From Hyphomicrobiales bacterium (GTDB lineage Bacteria > Pseudomonadota > Alphaproteobacteria > Rhizobiales > Rhizobiaceae): a stretch of DNA of 64,000 bases. This document shows positions 19,948 through 29,748 of this stretch, piece by piece. Under the pieces are notes generated by a model, which made no database searches, was not told the DNA's origin, and saw nothing but the letters and a program-made list of their open reading frames with translations. The position numbers were made by a program, and so were the translations under genes. The stretch covers positions 1 to 64,000 of the forward strand of contig JAFKJY010000046.1 of the NCBI GenBank assembly GCA_017305835.1, in the 5' to 3' direction. Numbering within the stretch: position 1 is the stretch's first letter; each line of letters starts with the position of its first letter.

Positions 19948-20436
19948 TTACGACCTGTTGCTGCCGACCCGCGCCACCGCGCGCAGCTCGACCAGCCCTC
20001 CGGGCACGATGAGCTCGGCGACACCGATGGCCGTCCAGGCGGGGTAGGGCTCCCGCAGATAGCGGTCTTTGACCGCCATGAAGGCCGCCATGTGGCGGGA
20101 AATCCCGACGTGATAGCTGGTCAGCTCGATGATGTCGGCGAGGCCCGCCCCGGCTTCCGCCAGCACCTCGCCGAGCGCCTCGAACGCCGTCTCGAATTGC
20201 GCCTGCGGGTCGCGTACCGCGACCAGCGCGGCGAGCGCGGCACTCTCGTCCGCCAGCGTCGCCTGCGCGCCGCCCAAGGCGCCGCCCGACCTTCTCTTCG
20301 GCTTCTCGCCGTCGGCGCTGGTGCCCACGATGCCCGAGCAGAAGATCAGCCCGTCCGAAATGACGGCCGGCGCGAAATGCCAGTTGTCGTAGACGGCCTT
20401 GAGGGCCGGCGGGATGACGATGACGCGATCTGCCAT
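19948..20436 (-). CDS. RidA/YjgF family protein
   Basis: A 162-residue member of the Rid family (reactive enamine/imine deaminases and relatives). It contains AVISDGLIFCSGIVGTSADG, then QFETAFEALGEVLAEAGAGL, DIIELTSYHVGI and YPAWTAIGVAELIVPGGLVE. An insertion rich in K/R/G around residue 45 is unusual. The ATG at 20436 (MADRVIVIPPAL) fits the family better than the longer frame. Close to no operon partner; a standalone detoxification gene is inferred. Confidence 0.85.
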   Translation of the reverse strand: MADRVIVIPPALKAVYDNWHFAPAVISDGLIFCSGIVGTSADGEKPKRRSGGALGGAQATLADESAALAALVAVRDPQAQFETAFEALGEVLAEAGAGLADIIELTSYHVGISRHMAAFMAVKDRYLREPYPAWTAIGVAELIVPGGLVELRAVARVGSNRS

Positions 20437-20726
20437 GCGGTTGAGCCTTGTTCGTCGACGCACGGTTGCGATCATGCCGCGCATGCGGAGCGGCGATCAA
20501 GCATGCGTATGATGTCCGCAGGGGCCGGATGCCGCGCGGCCGACGGGGCGGCGGCGCCCGCTTAAGGTTGCCGATGCCAGCGCTGGTTGGTTCCGCCCGT
20601 TGATCGGTAGCCGGGGCGCCTCGGGACTGTTCGCTGCAAAGGACCTGTAGACGCAATACGCGACAGGGCAGACGATGGAAGGAGGCGACGAGGTAGTCAC
20701 CGATGGGATGAGAGGCTTGATTGACG

Positions 20727-21218
20727 ATGGCCGTTCTGGGCTCCGCCCTCTTTCTTGTGATCGCACCCGGCGTCGTGGTGGGTCTCATTCCGTGGTGGAT
20801 CACGCGTTGGGAATTTCTGCCGCCGTTCTTCGATCTCCAGGCGACACGGACTGTCGGGATCGTGTTGATCGTCGCGGGCTTGCCCGGGCTCGTCGACTCG
20901 TTTGCGCGCTTCGCCCTGCAAGGGCTGGGCACGCCGGCGCCGATCGCACCGACACAGAACCTCGTGGTGACGGGCCTGTATCGCTACGTGCGAAATCCCA
21001 TGTACGTTTCCGTCGTCGCCATCATCCTGGGTCAGGCGATCCTGTTCGGCGACTGGCGTCTCGTGGCGTATGGCGGGCTCATGTGGCTCGCCTTCCACGC
21101 GTTCGTCCTGATCTATGAGGAGCCGGTGCTCGCTCGGAAGTTTGGGAACCAGTACGAGGATTTCCGGGCCAACGTCCCGCGATGGATCCCACGGCTGTCC
21201 CCTTGGCGCACAGTGTGA
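20727..21218 (+). CDS. Isoprenylcysteine carboxyl methyltransferase-like membrane protein
   Basis: A 163-residue membrane protein with about four transmembrane segments. The C-terminal half has the ICMT/PEMT motif LVVTGLYRYVRNPMYVSVVA and EEPVLARKFGNQYEDFRANV, which binds S-adenosylmethionine in the family. Bacterial members have unclear substrates. TTG at 20721 is an alternative start. It ends 21 bp from the convergent fsr gene. Confidence 0.85.
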   Translation: MAVLGSALFLVIAPGVVVGLIPWWITRWEFLPPFFDLQATRTVGIVLIVAGLPGLVDSFARFALQGLGTPAPIAPTQNLVVTGLYRYVRNPMYVSVVAIILGQAILFGDWRLVAYGGLMWLAFHAFVLIYEEPVLARKFGNQYEDFRANVPRWIPRLSPWRTV

Positions 21219-21239
21219 ACCACCATCCCAGTGGTACGC

Positions 21240-22469
21240 CTACTTCCGGCTGCCGGTGGGGGCGTCTTCGATGCGCGGCAGGAACCAGGTCAGCAGGCCG
21301 GCGAGCGGCAGGAAGGCACAGAGCCAGTAGACGCTTTCGATGCCGATGCGATCGGCCAGTGCCCCCAGGATCGCAGCCGCGATGCCCGCCAACCCGAAAT
21401 TGAGGCCGTAGAACAGCCCGCCGATCAGGCCGACCCGCTCGGGGATCAATTCGATGGCGTAGATCAGGATCGAGGCGAAGGCGCTGGCGATGATCAGGCT
21501 GATCACCACCGTGAGCACGCCGGTCCAGAAGAAATCGGCAAAGGGCAGCAGCAACGTGAACGGCAGCGGGCCGAGCACCGAAATCCAGATGATGCGATAG
21601 CGGCCGATCCTGTCGCCGGCGATGCCGCCGACCAGCACGCCTACGGCCTGAGCCACGAGGAAGACGAACAGCATGATCTGGGAGGTCGGGATCGATACGT
21701 CGAAGCGCTCGATCAGGTAGAAGGTGTAGAACGACCGGAAGCTCTCGGTGTAGGCCACCTTCGAGAACATCAGCAGCGTCAGGATGACGAGCCCGGCGAT
21801 GACGGTGGCCCGCGGCCGGCTGTTTGAGGCAGCCCCCGAAAGGGAGGCCTTCAGGGCCGCGATATGCCGGCGGATGATGGCGGACTGCCCCGCCGTCCAT
21901 ACCATCAGGGCCATGGCGAGCAGCGCCGCCAGCGTGAACCAGGCAAGGCTCGTCTGGCCGTGGGGCACGATGATGAAGGCGGCGAACAGCGGCCCGAGCG
22001 ACCCGCCGGCCTGACCGCCCACCTGGAAGACACCCTGCGCCAGACCCTGCCGGCCACCGGAAGCCTGACGCGCCAGACGGGTTGCTTCGGGATGAAAGAT
22101 CGCCGAACCGATGCCGATGCAGGCGACCGAGACGAGAATGATGCCGTAACTCGACGCGAAGCCGAGGCTGGCCAGCCCGACGAGGGTGAAGGCCATGCCG
22201 ACAATGGTCGAGTACGGCATCGGGCGCCGGTCCGTGACGTAGCCGACGACCGGCTGGAGCAGCGAGCCGGCGATCTGGAAGGTCAGGGTGATGAGCCCGA
22301 TCTGCACGAAGTCGAGCGCATAAGTCTCCTTGATGATCGGATAGACGGCCGGAATCAGCGACTGGATCAGATCGTTGAGCAGGTGGGTCAGCCCGAGGAC
22401 GACCAGCACGGCCATATAGGTGCGCGGCCGCGCGGCGGCGGGAGGGAAACGGTTCGGCTCTTGCGTCAT
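21240..22469 (-). CDS. fsr: MFS efflux transporter, fosmidomycin-resistance (Fsr) type
   Basis: A 409-residue proton-driven transporter with 12 transmembrane helices, the usual Fsr length. Diagnostic stretches are LTHLLNDLIQSLIPAVYP, FQIAGSLLQPVVGYVTDRRP and IGSAIFHPEATRLARQASGG. The relatives export fosmidomycin and trimethoprim-like compounds. The ATG at 22469 gives the family N-terminus (MTQEPNRFPP); longer forms are not supported. The real substrate here is unknown. Confidence 0.9.
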   Translation of the reverse strand: MTQEPNRFPPAAARPRTYMAVLVVLGLTHLLNDLIQSLIPAVYPIIKETYALDFVQIGLITLTFQIAGSLLQPVVGYVTDRRPMPYSTIVGMAFTLVGLASLGFASSYGIILVSVACIGIGSAIFHPEATRLARQASGGRQGLAQGVFQVGGQAGGSLGPLFAAFIIVPHGQTSLAWFTLAALLAMALMVWTAGQSAIIRRHIAALKASLSGAASNSRPRATVIAGLVILTLLMFSKVAYTESFRSFYTFYLIERFDVSIPTSQIMLFVFLVAQAVGVLVGGIAGDRIGRYRIIWISVLGPLPFTLLLPFADFFWTGVLTVVISLIIASAFASILIYAIELIPERVGLIGGLFYGLNFGLAGIAAAILGALADRIGIESVYWLCAFLPLAGLLTWFLPRIEDAPTGSRK

Positions 22470-22779
22470 TCTGCGGGATGTTCGGCGGGAGGGTCGGTTG
22501 ATCGCGCCACACCCTATGCTCACGCCAACCCGGCCAAAACGGCCAGATGGGACCATGCGAGATGGTCCAGTCGGAAGGGGATGCCGTCGGCAGACAGGAA
22601 GCCCGTGGGTCGGCGGCCCGGCCGGCGAGGGCCGGTTCCTGCGTGGCATCTCGACGGTTGGGCAGCTTCGAGGATGGCGGCCGCGGCCATGACATCTCCC
22701 ACCTCATGCTTGCGATAAGTCAACAAGCGGTGGCCTGGACTCGTGTACGCAGGCAGCACCATGTTTGGCGGGAGGCTCC
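22470..22779. other. Intergenic region between fsr and USP genes
   Basis: About 310 bp between divergent genes. Short frames are present on both strands but none has a ribosome site or family match. Promoters for both genes are expected here, but no clear -35/-10 pair was recognised. Confidence 0.4.
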
Positions 22780-23229
22780 ATGTACGGGCATATCCTTGTT
22801 TCCTCGGACGGTTCCGAGCTGGCGCAGGTCGGCGTGGATCACGGGCTGGCCTTGGCGAAGCTACACGGCAGCAAGGTGACGGCTGTCACCGTTACCGAAC
22901 CACTCGGTGGCCAGTTCGCCTTTGCCGACGATCTTTGGGCGCCGAGCGAGGCGGAGATTGCTGCCTACGATGAAGCACAGCGCAGGATAGCCGAGCGCAT
23001 ACTGGCTCCCATCAAGGCCAAGGCCGAGGAAATGGGGATCGCCATCGACACCATCCACATTCCCTGGCGGCTGGTGGCCAGCGCTCTGCTGCAAGTTGCC
23101 GACGACTCCGGATGCGATCTCATCGTGATGTCCTCGCACGGGCGAACGGGGATGAATCGCGTCATGATGGGCAGCCAGACTGCGGAGGTGATGAACCGCG
23201 CCAGGATACCCGTTGTCGTCGTCCGATAA
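22780..23229 (+). CDS. Universal stress protein (UspA family)
   Basis: A 149-residue single-domain protein with start MYGHILVSSDGSELAQVGVD and the ATP-binding C-terminal stretch SSHGRTGMNRVMMGSQTAEV, ending IPVVVVR. ATP-binding type, judging by the Gly-rich loop. GGGAGG lies a few bases before the ATG at 22780. A solitary cytoplasmic gene; family members accumulate in starvation, oxidative or heat stress. Confidence 0.92.
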   Translation: MYGHILVSSDGSELAQVGVDHGLALAKLHGSKVTAVTVTEPLGGQFAFADDLWAPSEAEIAAYDEAQRRIAERILAPIKAKAEEMGIAIDTIHIPWRLVASALLQVADDSGCDLIVMSSHGRTGMNRVMMGSQTAEVMNRARIPVVVVR

Positions 23230-23432
23230 TCTGCCCAGTCCCCTCGGCCGACCGCAATCGTTCGTGGCCAGATACGAAGGCGGCGGGCGGCGCGTCGATG
23301 GTTGTTCACGCTGCGCTGCTGCAACCATTCACAGTTCTGTGAACACCGCCGTGCCCAGAAAGCGGGAGCCCCGGAAAAGAGGACTATTTTCATCATCTTA
23401 TCGGCAGGGAAATCCCTTGCGCCGGCTAATAA

Positions 23433-23449
23433 ATTAGAATCTCTCTAAA
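23433..23449 (+). promoter_or_regulatory. ICE-like iron control element (Irr site)
   Basis: ATTAGAATCTCTCTAAA matches the alphaproteobacterial iron control element TTTAGAAnnnTTCTAAA at all but two fixed positions. It lies about 90 bp before an iron-type ABC binding protein gene, in the 311-bp gap 23230-23540 that otherwise shows no gene. It fits regulation by Irr under iron limitation. Confidence 0.6.
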
Positions 23450-23540
23450 TCTCTGACATTGCAATGAATTCTGTCGGGTTCATAAGAGGACCTGCATAGG
23501 AGCGGGTGTATCCCTGCCTTGCAAAACAGGAGGTTCTTTC

Positions 23541-24572
23541 ATGCATCATGTAGATCGTCGCCGGTTCCTGCAGACTGGCGCTTCGATAGCCGGCACGATT
23601 GCCATCGGAGGGTTCGGGATCGGAACCGCTCGTGCGGCCGAGGAAACGACGCTCACGCTCTATAACGGCCAGCACACGAAAACGACTGCGGCCTTGGTCG
23701 AAGCGTTTACCAAGGCGACCGGGATCAAGGTCGACATCCGCAAGGGCAGCAGCAGCCAGCTTGCCAACCAGATCATCGAGGAGGGTGACGCGACCCCGGC
23801 CGACCTCTTCTATTCCGAAGAGAGCCCGCCTGTTGCGGCGCTTGCGGAAAAGAGCCTGCTCAGCACCCTTGCCGATGACACCCTGAAACAGGTGCCGGCA
23901 GAGTATGTGGCGAAGGACGGGACATGGCTCAGCGCCTCCATGCGCTCCCGCGTCGTTGCCTACAACAAGGCCCTGGTGAAGGAGAGCGAGTTCCCCGATA
24001 CGGTTCTGGATTTCGCGAACGAGGCCTGGAAGGACCGGATCGCCTATGTCCCGACCAGCGGCGCCTTCCAGGAACAGATCGTCGCCATCTCCCTGATGAA
24101 GGGACGTGAAGCTGCCTTGAACTGGCTCAAGGGGCTCAAAGCCTATGGCAAGTCATACAACGGCAACGGCGCGGCAATGAAGGCGGTGGAAGCGGGCGAG
24201 GTCCCGGCCGCGCTCATCAACAACTACTACTGGTTCGACGTGGCCGCGGAGGTCGGGGATGCCAACATGAAATCCGCGCTGTTCTACTTCGGCCACAAGG
24301 ACCCGGGAGCGCTGATCACCGTGTCCGCCGCCGGTGTCCTGAAGTCGAGCAGGAAGCAGGATGCAGCCCAGAAGTTCCTGGCCTTCATGGTGAGCGCCGA
24401 GGGGCAGCAGGCAATTGCGGATTCCGTCGCGGAATATCCGGTGCGCCCGGGCGTCAGGTCGCCGTTTGCGCTGAAGCCATTCGAGGAACTCGACCCGCCG
24501 GCCGTCACGCCCGCCGATCTGGGCGATGCCGCCGACGCGCTGGCGCTCGAGCGCGAAGCGGGCTTGGCCTGA
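23541..24572 (+). CDS. Iron(III) ABC substrate-binding protein, Tat-exported
   Basis: A 343-residue periplasmic protein of the FbpA/FutA type. The N-terminus has the Tat motif RRRFLQ and a hydrophobic stretch ending ARAAEE. LTLYNGQHTKTTAALVEAF, the metal-binding region LINNYYWFDVAAEVGD and the paired tyrosines there are typical for ferric iron binding. AGGAGG precedes the ATG. No permease or ATPase gene follows, so it must share a transporter elsewhere or act alone. The ICE box upstream supports iron control. Confidence 0.88.
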   Translation: MHHVDRRRFLQTGASIAGTIAIGGFGIGTARAAEETTLTLYNGQHTKTTAALVEAFTKATGIKVDIRKGSSSQLANQIIEEGDATPADLFYSEESPPVAALAEKSLLSTLADDTLKQVPAEYVAKDGTWLSASMRSRVVAYNKALVKESEFPDTVLDFANEAWKDRIAYVPTSGAFQEQIVAISLMKGREAALNWLKGLKAYGKSYNGNGAAMKAVEAGEVPAALINNYYWFDVAAEVGDANMKSALFYFGHKDPGALITVSAAGVLKSSRKQDAAQKFLAFMVSAEGQQAIADSVAEYPVRPGVRSPFALKPFEELDPPAVTPADLGDAADALALEREAGLA

Positions 24573-24593
24573 CACCTGCGCGGTTACCAGCCA

Positions 24594-24620
24594 GGGGGCA
24601 GCGCCCGACGCTGCCTCCCC
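24594..24620. terminator. Hairpin between convergent genes
   Basis: GGCAGCG, loop CCCGA and CGCTGCC, extended by GGG/CCC with a bulge. It lies between the iron-binding protein gene and the convergent DUF930 gene, so it probably ends transcripts from both sides. No T-run. Confidence 0.5.
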
Positions 24621-24639
24621 GTCGGCTCGTGTCGCTCCC

Positions 24640-25044
24640 TCAGTCGTACAGGTCGTAACGTTTCCACAGCGACTGCGGGATTTCGTCGCCGATGTCGTAT
24701 TCCAGCGAGTGGGCGTCGAGGCGCTTCGGTCCGGTGACGCACCGGAACGACAGGCGATACCATTTTCCGTGGCTCCGAAAGGCAGCTCCGGGAGCGTCGA
24801 TCGATCTCTTCTCGACCACGGGGGCCTCGAAAGTGTAGGCCACAACCCGGTCGGCCTTGTAGGAGTGGCTATCCCGGTTGATCCGGTCCATGACTTCCAC
24901 GTCGCAGGTTTGTTCGAGCCGCGTTTGAGGATCGAGCTTCAGCAGTTGCGCGTTCATGCGCTCGTCCTTGAGCGCCCAGGCGACGGAAACGCTGCAGCCC
25001 AAGGCTGCCATGAGAGCCGCGACCGTCCCGCAAATCGCTCGCAT
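24640..25044 (-). CDS. DUF930 domain secreted protein
   Basis: A 134-residue exported protein. It starts with a Sec signal (ICGTVAALMAALGCSVSVAW), then the DUF930 core MNAQLLKLDPQTRLEQTCD and VMDRI, SYKADRVVAYTF and KWYRLSFRC. Two conserved Cys in the core may form a disulfide. GGAG precedes the ATG at 25044; the longer frame adds residues ahead of the signal. Periplasmic, unknown function, common in rhizobia and Brucella. Confidence 0.82.
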   Translation of the reverse strand: MRAICGTVAALMAALGCSVSVAWALKDERMNAQLLKLDPQTRLEQTCDVEVMDRINRDSHSYKADRVVAYTFEAPVVEKRSIDAPGAAFRSHGKWYRLSFRCVTGPKRLDAHSLEYDIGDEIPQSLWKRYDLYD

Positions 25045-25160
25045 ACCTGAACTCCGTGATCTGCTACGAATCCCCAAAAGGGTATCGAGCGGCGACGTCA
25101 CCGGCAACCGCCAGCGCGATCGAGGAGCGGCCGGTCAGCGCCCCACCTTGCCGCGCGGGC

Positions 25161-26780
25161 TCATTGCAGCGGGCTGCCGTCGGCACGCGCGCCACATAGC
25201 GCGACCTCGATGCCGAGCTCGTCGGCGAGCGCCGCCTTGACCGTCAGGGCGCGATCCGCAGCAGGCGCGTCATCGGCATAGACGACCTGCACGTGGTTCG
25301 CCTTGTGGCGGGCCATCATCTCATCGCGGGAAACGCCGTAGAGCACAGCGTGCATGATCGGCCATTCCTCGTTGGTGAGCGACCGGCGTCGGCGTGTTTC
25401 GACGTCGGGCAGGACGACTGCCCTGCCGCGGCCGATGTCCATCTTCAGCCTGCCGTCCGCGACGAAGATGCGCGACCAGACGATTTCGCCGGGGCGGGCA
25501 ACCCCGCGCAGGGTGCCTCCTCCTTTGCGGAAGAACATCGGAGGCTGGCGCACGGAGTCGGAGCCGGCATATCCGCCGGCGTGGTGGGCGGGCGGCGCGC
25601 CTCCGGAGATCTCGAACACCCAGACATAGTCCGGCACGGAGCCGCTCGCGTCGCGGTCACCCCAGCGCAGATCGTGCAGGGTCGTCTCCACCGGCTGCCC
25701 CAGAGCGGAGTGAACGCGGTTGACGAGCACGGCGTCGATGCCGGCGCACTCGTCCACCTCGTTGAAATGCAGGATGGGACGGCCCGGCCGGATTTCGCTT
25801 CCGTCCAAGCGCCTGACCGGCGGCCGGTCGGCGTTGTTGAGCAGCCCCTCGACCAGGTCGGACGCCGGCAGCAGGTCCTTCAGGCCCTGCTGGTACTGGA
25901 TGCCGATCGCCTCGCAGCCGAACTCGTCGGCGATCCGCGCGGCGGCGACATACATCCGGCACTGATCGAGCACCTGACCGATCGTCAGATCGTTCGCCTC
26001 GTCCTCGCCGAAATGGAACGTCATGCCCTTGCCCGCCAGCCAGTCGTAGACGGCACGCGCGGCGGCTTCGCTGACGAGCGTCGTGGCGAAATAGAGGGAG
26101 GATTGCGACAGCCGCTCCTTGTAGATTCCCAGGGGAAACAGGAGCTCGTCGGGAATGATGGCATTGTACATGCCCATGCATCCCTCGTCGAATATTCCCA
26201 GGATCGAGCGGTTCCGGCGCAGGTCCGTGGCAATGCCCATGGCCACGTCCCGGTCGGGGGCGGCGATGCGGCCGGCATCGAAGGCGGCGACATGGCCCGT
26301 CTCATGTGTCACGCTCCCGGTGGCGAGCCATTCCCGGAGCTTTTCCGTGAACCACGCGTCGCGAAAATCCTCGCTCCATAGGCTCGAATAGGCGACGCCC
26401 GCCTTGGTCAGCGAGCCGTTGAGGTTGAGCAGGCCGACGAGACCCGGCCAGGTTCCGGACCAGTTGGCCACGGTCAGGATGGGGCCGCGGTGGCCGATCA
26501 GCCCGGCCAGGACGTTCTGCGAATATTGCCAGAGCGCCTCGGCCACCACGAGGGGCGCGTCCGGGTCGATCGAGCGGAACACCTCCATGCCCTCTCTCTG
26601 CGTGGCGATGAAGCCGTGCTGCCTGTCGGCCTTGAAGGGATGGCCGCGCCTGACGCGCCTGCCCTGCCTCTCGAAGGCTGCGACGAGCGCCCGCTCCATG
26701 GCCTCCTGCGCCGGCCAGCACTTCACGTTGGCGCTTTCGCGCAGGTCGCCGCTGGCGACGAGGATCACTTCCGGGGGCAT
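25161..26780 (-). CDS. L-fucose/L-arabinose isomerase-like protein
   Basis: A 539-residue protein of the FucI/AraA superfamily, which interconverts aldoses and ketoses with a divalent metal. Family features are [38 protein letters not shown] with likely metal-binding Asp, and [13 protein letters not shown] near the C-terminus with a likely metal-binding His. The start at 26780 ([13 protein letters not shown]) has AAAGGAA upstream. It is the last gene of the lacI-ABC operon, so it probably acts first on the imported sugar. The exact sugar is not identifiable; divergence from FucI suggests a different substrate. Confidence 0.8.
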   Translation of the reverse strand: MPPEVILVASGDLRESANVKCWPAQEAMERALVAAFERQGRRVRRGHPFKADRQHGFIATQREGMEVFRSIDPDAPLVVAEALWQYSQNVLAGLIGHRGPILTVANWSGTWPGLVGLLNLNGSLTKAGVAYSSLWSEDFRDAWFTEKLREWLATGSVTHETGHVAAFDAGRIAAPDRDVAMGIATDLRRNRSILGIFDEGCMGMYNAIIPDELLFPLGIYKERLSQSSLYFATTLVSEAAARAVYDWLAGKGMTFHFGEDEANDLTIGQVLDQCRMYVAAARIADEFGCEAIGIQYQQGLKDLLPASDLVEGLLNNADRPPVRRLDGSEIRPGRPILHFNEVDECAGIDAVLVNRVHSALGQPVETTLHDLRWGDRDASGSVPDYVWVFEISGGAPPAHHAGGYAGSDSVRQPPMFFRKGGGTLRGVARPGEIVWSRIFVADGRLKMDIGRGRAVVLPDVETRRRRSLTNEEWPIMHAVLYGVSRDEMMARHKANHVQVVYADDAPAADRALTVKAALADELGIEVALCGARADGSPLQ

Positions 26781-26840
26781 GTCGGTTCCTTTCGTCGCGT
26801 CCTGGCTGCCGACGCGGTGCCGGGCGTGTCGCCGGGGCAT

Positions 26841-27902
<1,062 letters not shown>

Positions 27903-27951
27903 GTCGCCCTCCCCGCCGGATGATCCTTCGTCCCGTCCATGCCCGCCCTCT

Positions 27952-28836
27952 TCATTGCTTGAGCCCCGACATCGTCATGCCTTCGATGATGAAGCGCTGG
28001 GCGACGAGGAAGACGAGAAGCAGCGGCAGGATCGCCATCGTGGCCGCCGCCATGACGACCGACACGCTGGCCGCGCCCATGAGACCCTGGAGGGCAACGA
28101 TCCCCGCCGGCAGGGTCATCTTGTCCCAGCTTTTGATGAGCACGAACGGGCTGATGTAGTTGTTCCAGCTCGTCGTGAAGGTGATGATGCCGAGGGCTGC
28201 GAGCGCGGGCCCGAGTTGCGGCAGCGAGATCCGCCAGAAGATGGTCCAGTAGCTCGCGCCGTCCATGAGCGCCGCCTCCTCCAGCTCGCGCGGCTGCGAC
28301 AGCATGAACTGCCGCATCATGTAGACGCCGAACGACGACGCCATCGCCGGCAGGATCAGCGCGCTCAGGCTGTCCAGCAGTCCCAGCCGCGCGAAGCCGA
28401 AATAGAGCGGGATCAGCGTCAGCGCCGGCGGCACCATCAAGCCGCCGAGCATGGTCAGGAAAAGCGGCGTCGAGCCGCGGAATTCGAGCCGCGCGAAGGC
28501 GAACGCCGCCATCGAGGCCGTGATCAGGACGCCCAGCGTCGAAAGCGCCGCCACGACGAGGCTGTTCCAGTACATCTGCACGAACGGGATGCCCGAGCCG
28601 AGCGCCTCGCGATAGGCGGCGAGCGTCCACTCGCGCGGGATGATGCTGGGCGGCAGCCGGTAGGCTTCTCCCGCGGGTCGGAGCGATGCCCCCACCATCC
28701 ACAGGAACGGCATCAGCATCAGGATCGCCGCGATGCACAGGCCGGCCATGAGAGGGAGGTTGCGCCAGTGCACGACCTGCAGCGCGGAGAGCAGCCGCGC
28801 GGAGGTGGCGGGGCGATCGAGGGTAGCCGCGGTCAT
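27952..28836 (-). CDS. Carbohydrate ABC transporter permease (MalG/UgpE type)
   Basis: A 294-residue permease with six predicted helices and the contact loop EAALMDGASYWTIFWRISLP. The ATG at 28836 overlaps the stop of the partner permease (ATGA). A longer frame reading into that gene is not the true start. It forms a heterodimer with the MalF-type permease. Confidence 0.93.
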   Translation of the reverse strand: MTAATLDRPATSARLLSALQVVHWRNLPLMAGLCIAAILMLMPFLWMVGASLRPAGEAYRLPPSIIPREWTLAAYREALGSGIPFVQMYWNSLVVAALSTLGVLITASMAAFAFARLEFRGSTPLFLTMLGGLMVPPALTLIPLYFGFARLGLLDSLSALILPAMASSFGVYMMRQFMLSQPRELEEAALMDGASYWTIFWRISLPQLGPALAALGIITFTTSWNNYISPFVLIKSWDKMTLPAGIVALQGLMGAASVSVVMAAATMAILPLLLVFLVAQRFIIEGMTMSGLKQ

Positions 28837-29717
28837 TGCGCCACCATCCGGCGGCCTATCCGCCACTGGACCAGCGTGGTCACGGCGATCGCCGCCAGCA
28901 GGATGAATGCCGCGGCCGAACCCACGCCGATGTCCTGGGCGCCGAACGCCTCTTCATACATGTACATGACGAGGCTGATCGTGGCGTCGCCCGGGCCGCC
29001 CTGGGTGAGGATGCGGATGGAATCGAACACCTGCAGGCCGGTGATCGTCGCGTAGGTGACGCAGAAGAGCACCACCGGCAGGATGTAGGGCAGCTTGATG
29101 TACCGGAAGATCTGCCAGAAGCCGGCGCCGTCGAGCTCTCCCGCCTCGACCAGCGAGCGTGGGATGCCCTGCAGGGCGGCGAGCTGGATGATCATGAAGA
29201 AGCCGACATGCTTCCAGACGTCGAGGATGACGATCGACACCATTGCCACCCTGGAGTTCGTCAGCCAGCTCACCGAGGGCAGGTGCAGCTCGTTCAGGTA
29301 GTAGTTCAGGATTCCGAGATCGGTCGAATAGAGGAGCTGCCACACGAGCGAAACTAGCGCGGTCGCGACGAGCACCGGCAGGAAGAATGCGAGCCGCAGG
29401 AAATAGAGGACCGCGCGCGGCATCTGACGGTCGATCAGCACCGCGAGCAGCAGGCCGAGCCCGACATTGCCGGCCACCGCCATCGCGATGAAGGTGAAGG
29501 TGTTGCCGAAGGCGGTCCAGAACCGCCTGTCGGAAAGGACGAACAGCAGGTTGTCGGCGCCGGCGAAGGAGATCCCCCAGGTGAAGCGGTCGACCTCGGT
29601 CAGGCTGAAGGCCAGCGTGGCCAGCGCCGGCACGAGCGCCATGAGCAAATAGAGGATGAACCCGGGAGCCAGGAAGAGATAGGCCGATGCCCGTTCCGAC
29701 ATGAATGGACTGCGCAT
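28833..29717 (-). CDS. Carbohydrate ABC transporter permease (MalF/UgpA type)
   Basis: A 294-residue permease with six predicted helices and the contact loop EAGELDGAGFWQIFRYIKLP. GGGAGGGGG precedes the ATG at 29717; an internal ATG at 29702 is a less likely start. It follows the binding-protein gene by about 30 bp. Confidence 0.93.
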   Translation of the reverse strand: MRSPFMSERASAYLFLAPGFILYLLMALVPALATLAFSLTEVDRFTWGISFAGADNLLFVLSDRRFWTAFGNTFTFIAMAVAGNVGLGLLLAVLIDRQMPRAVLYFLRLAFFLPVLVATALVSLVWQLLYSTDLGILNYYLNELHLPSVSWLTNSRVAMVSIVILDVWKHVGFFMIIQLAALQGIPRSLVEAGELDGAGFWQIFRYIKLPYILPVVLFCVTYATITGLQVFDSIRILTQGGPGDATISLVMYMYEEAFGAQDIGVGSAAAFILLAAIAVTTLVQWRIGRRMVAQ

Positions 29718-29748
29718 CGACCCCCTCCCTTCCGGCATCCCGCCGCCG

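Noticed and set aside
22520..22762. An 80-residue minus-strand frame in the fsr-USP gap
   Set aside because: No ribosome site, no family and Arg/Pro/Gly-rich composition typical of chance frames in GC-rich DNA.
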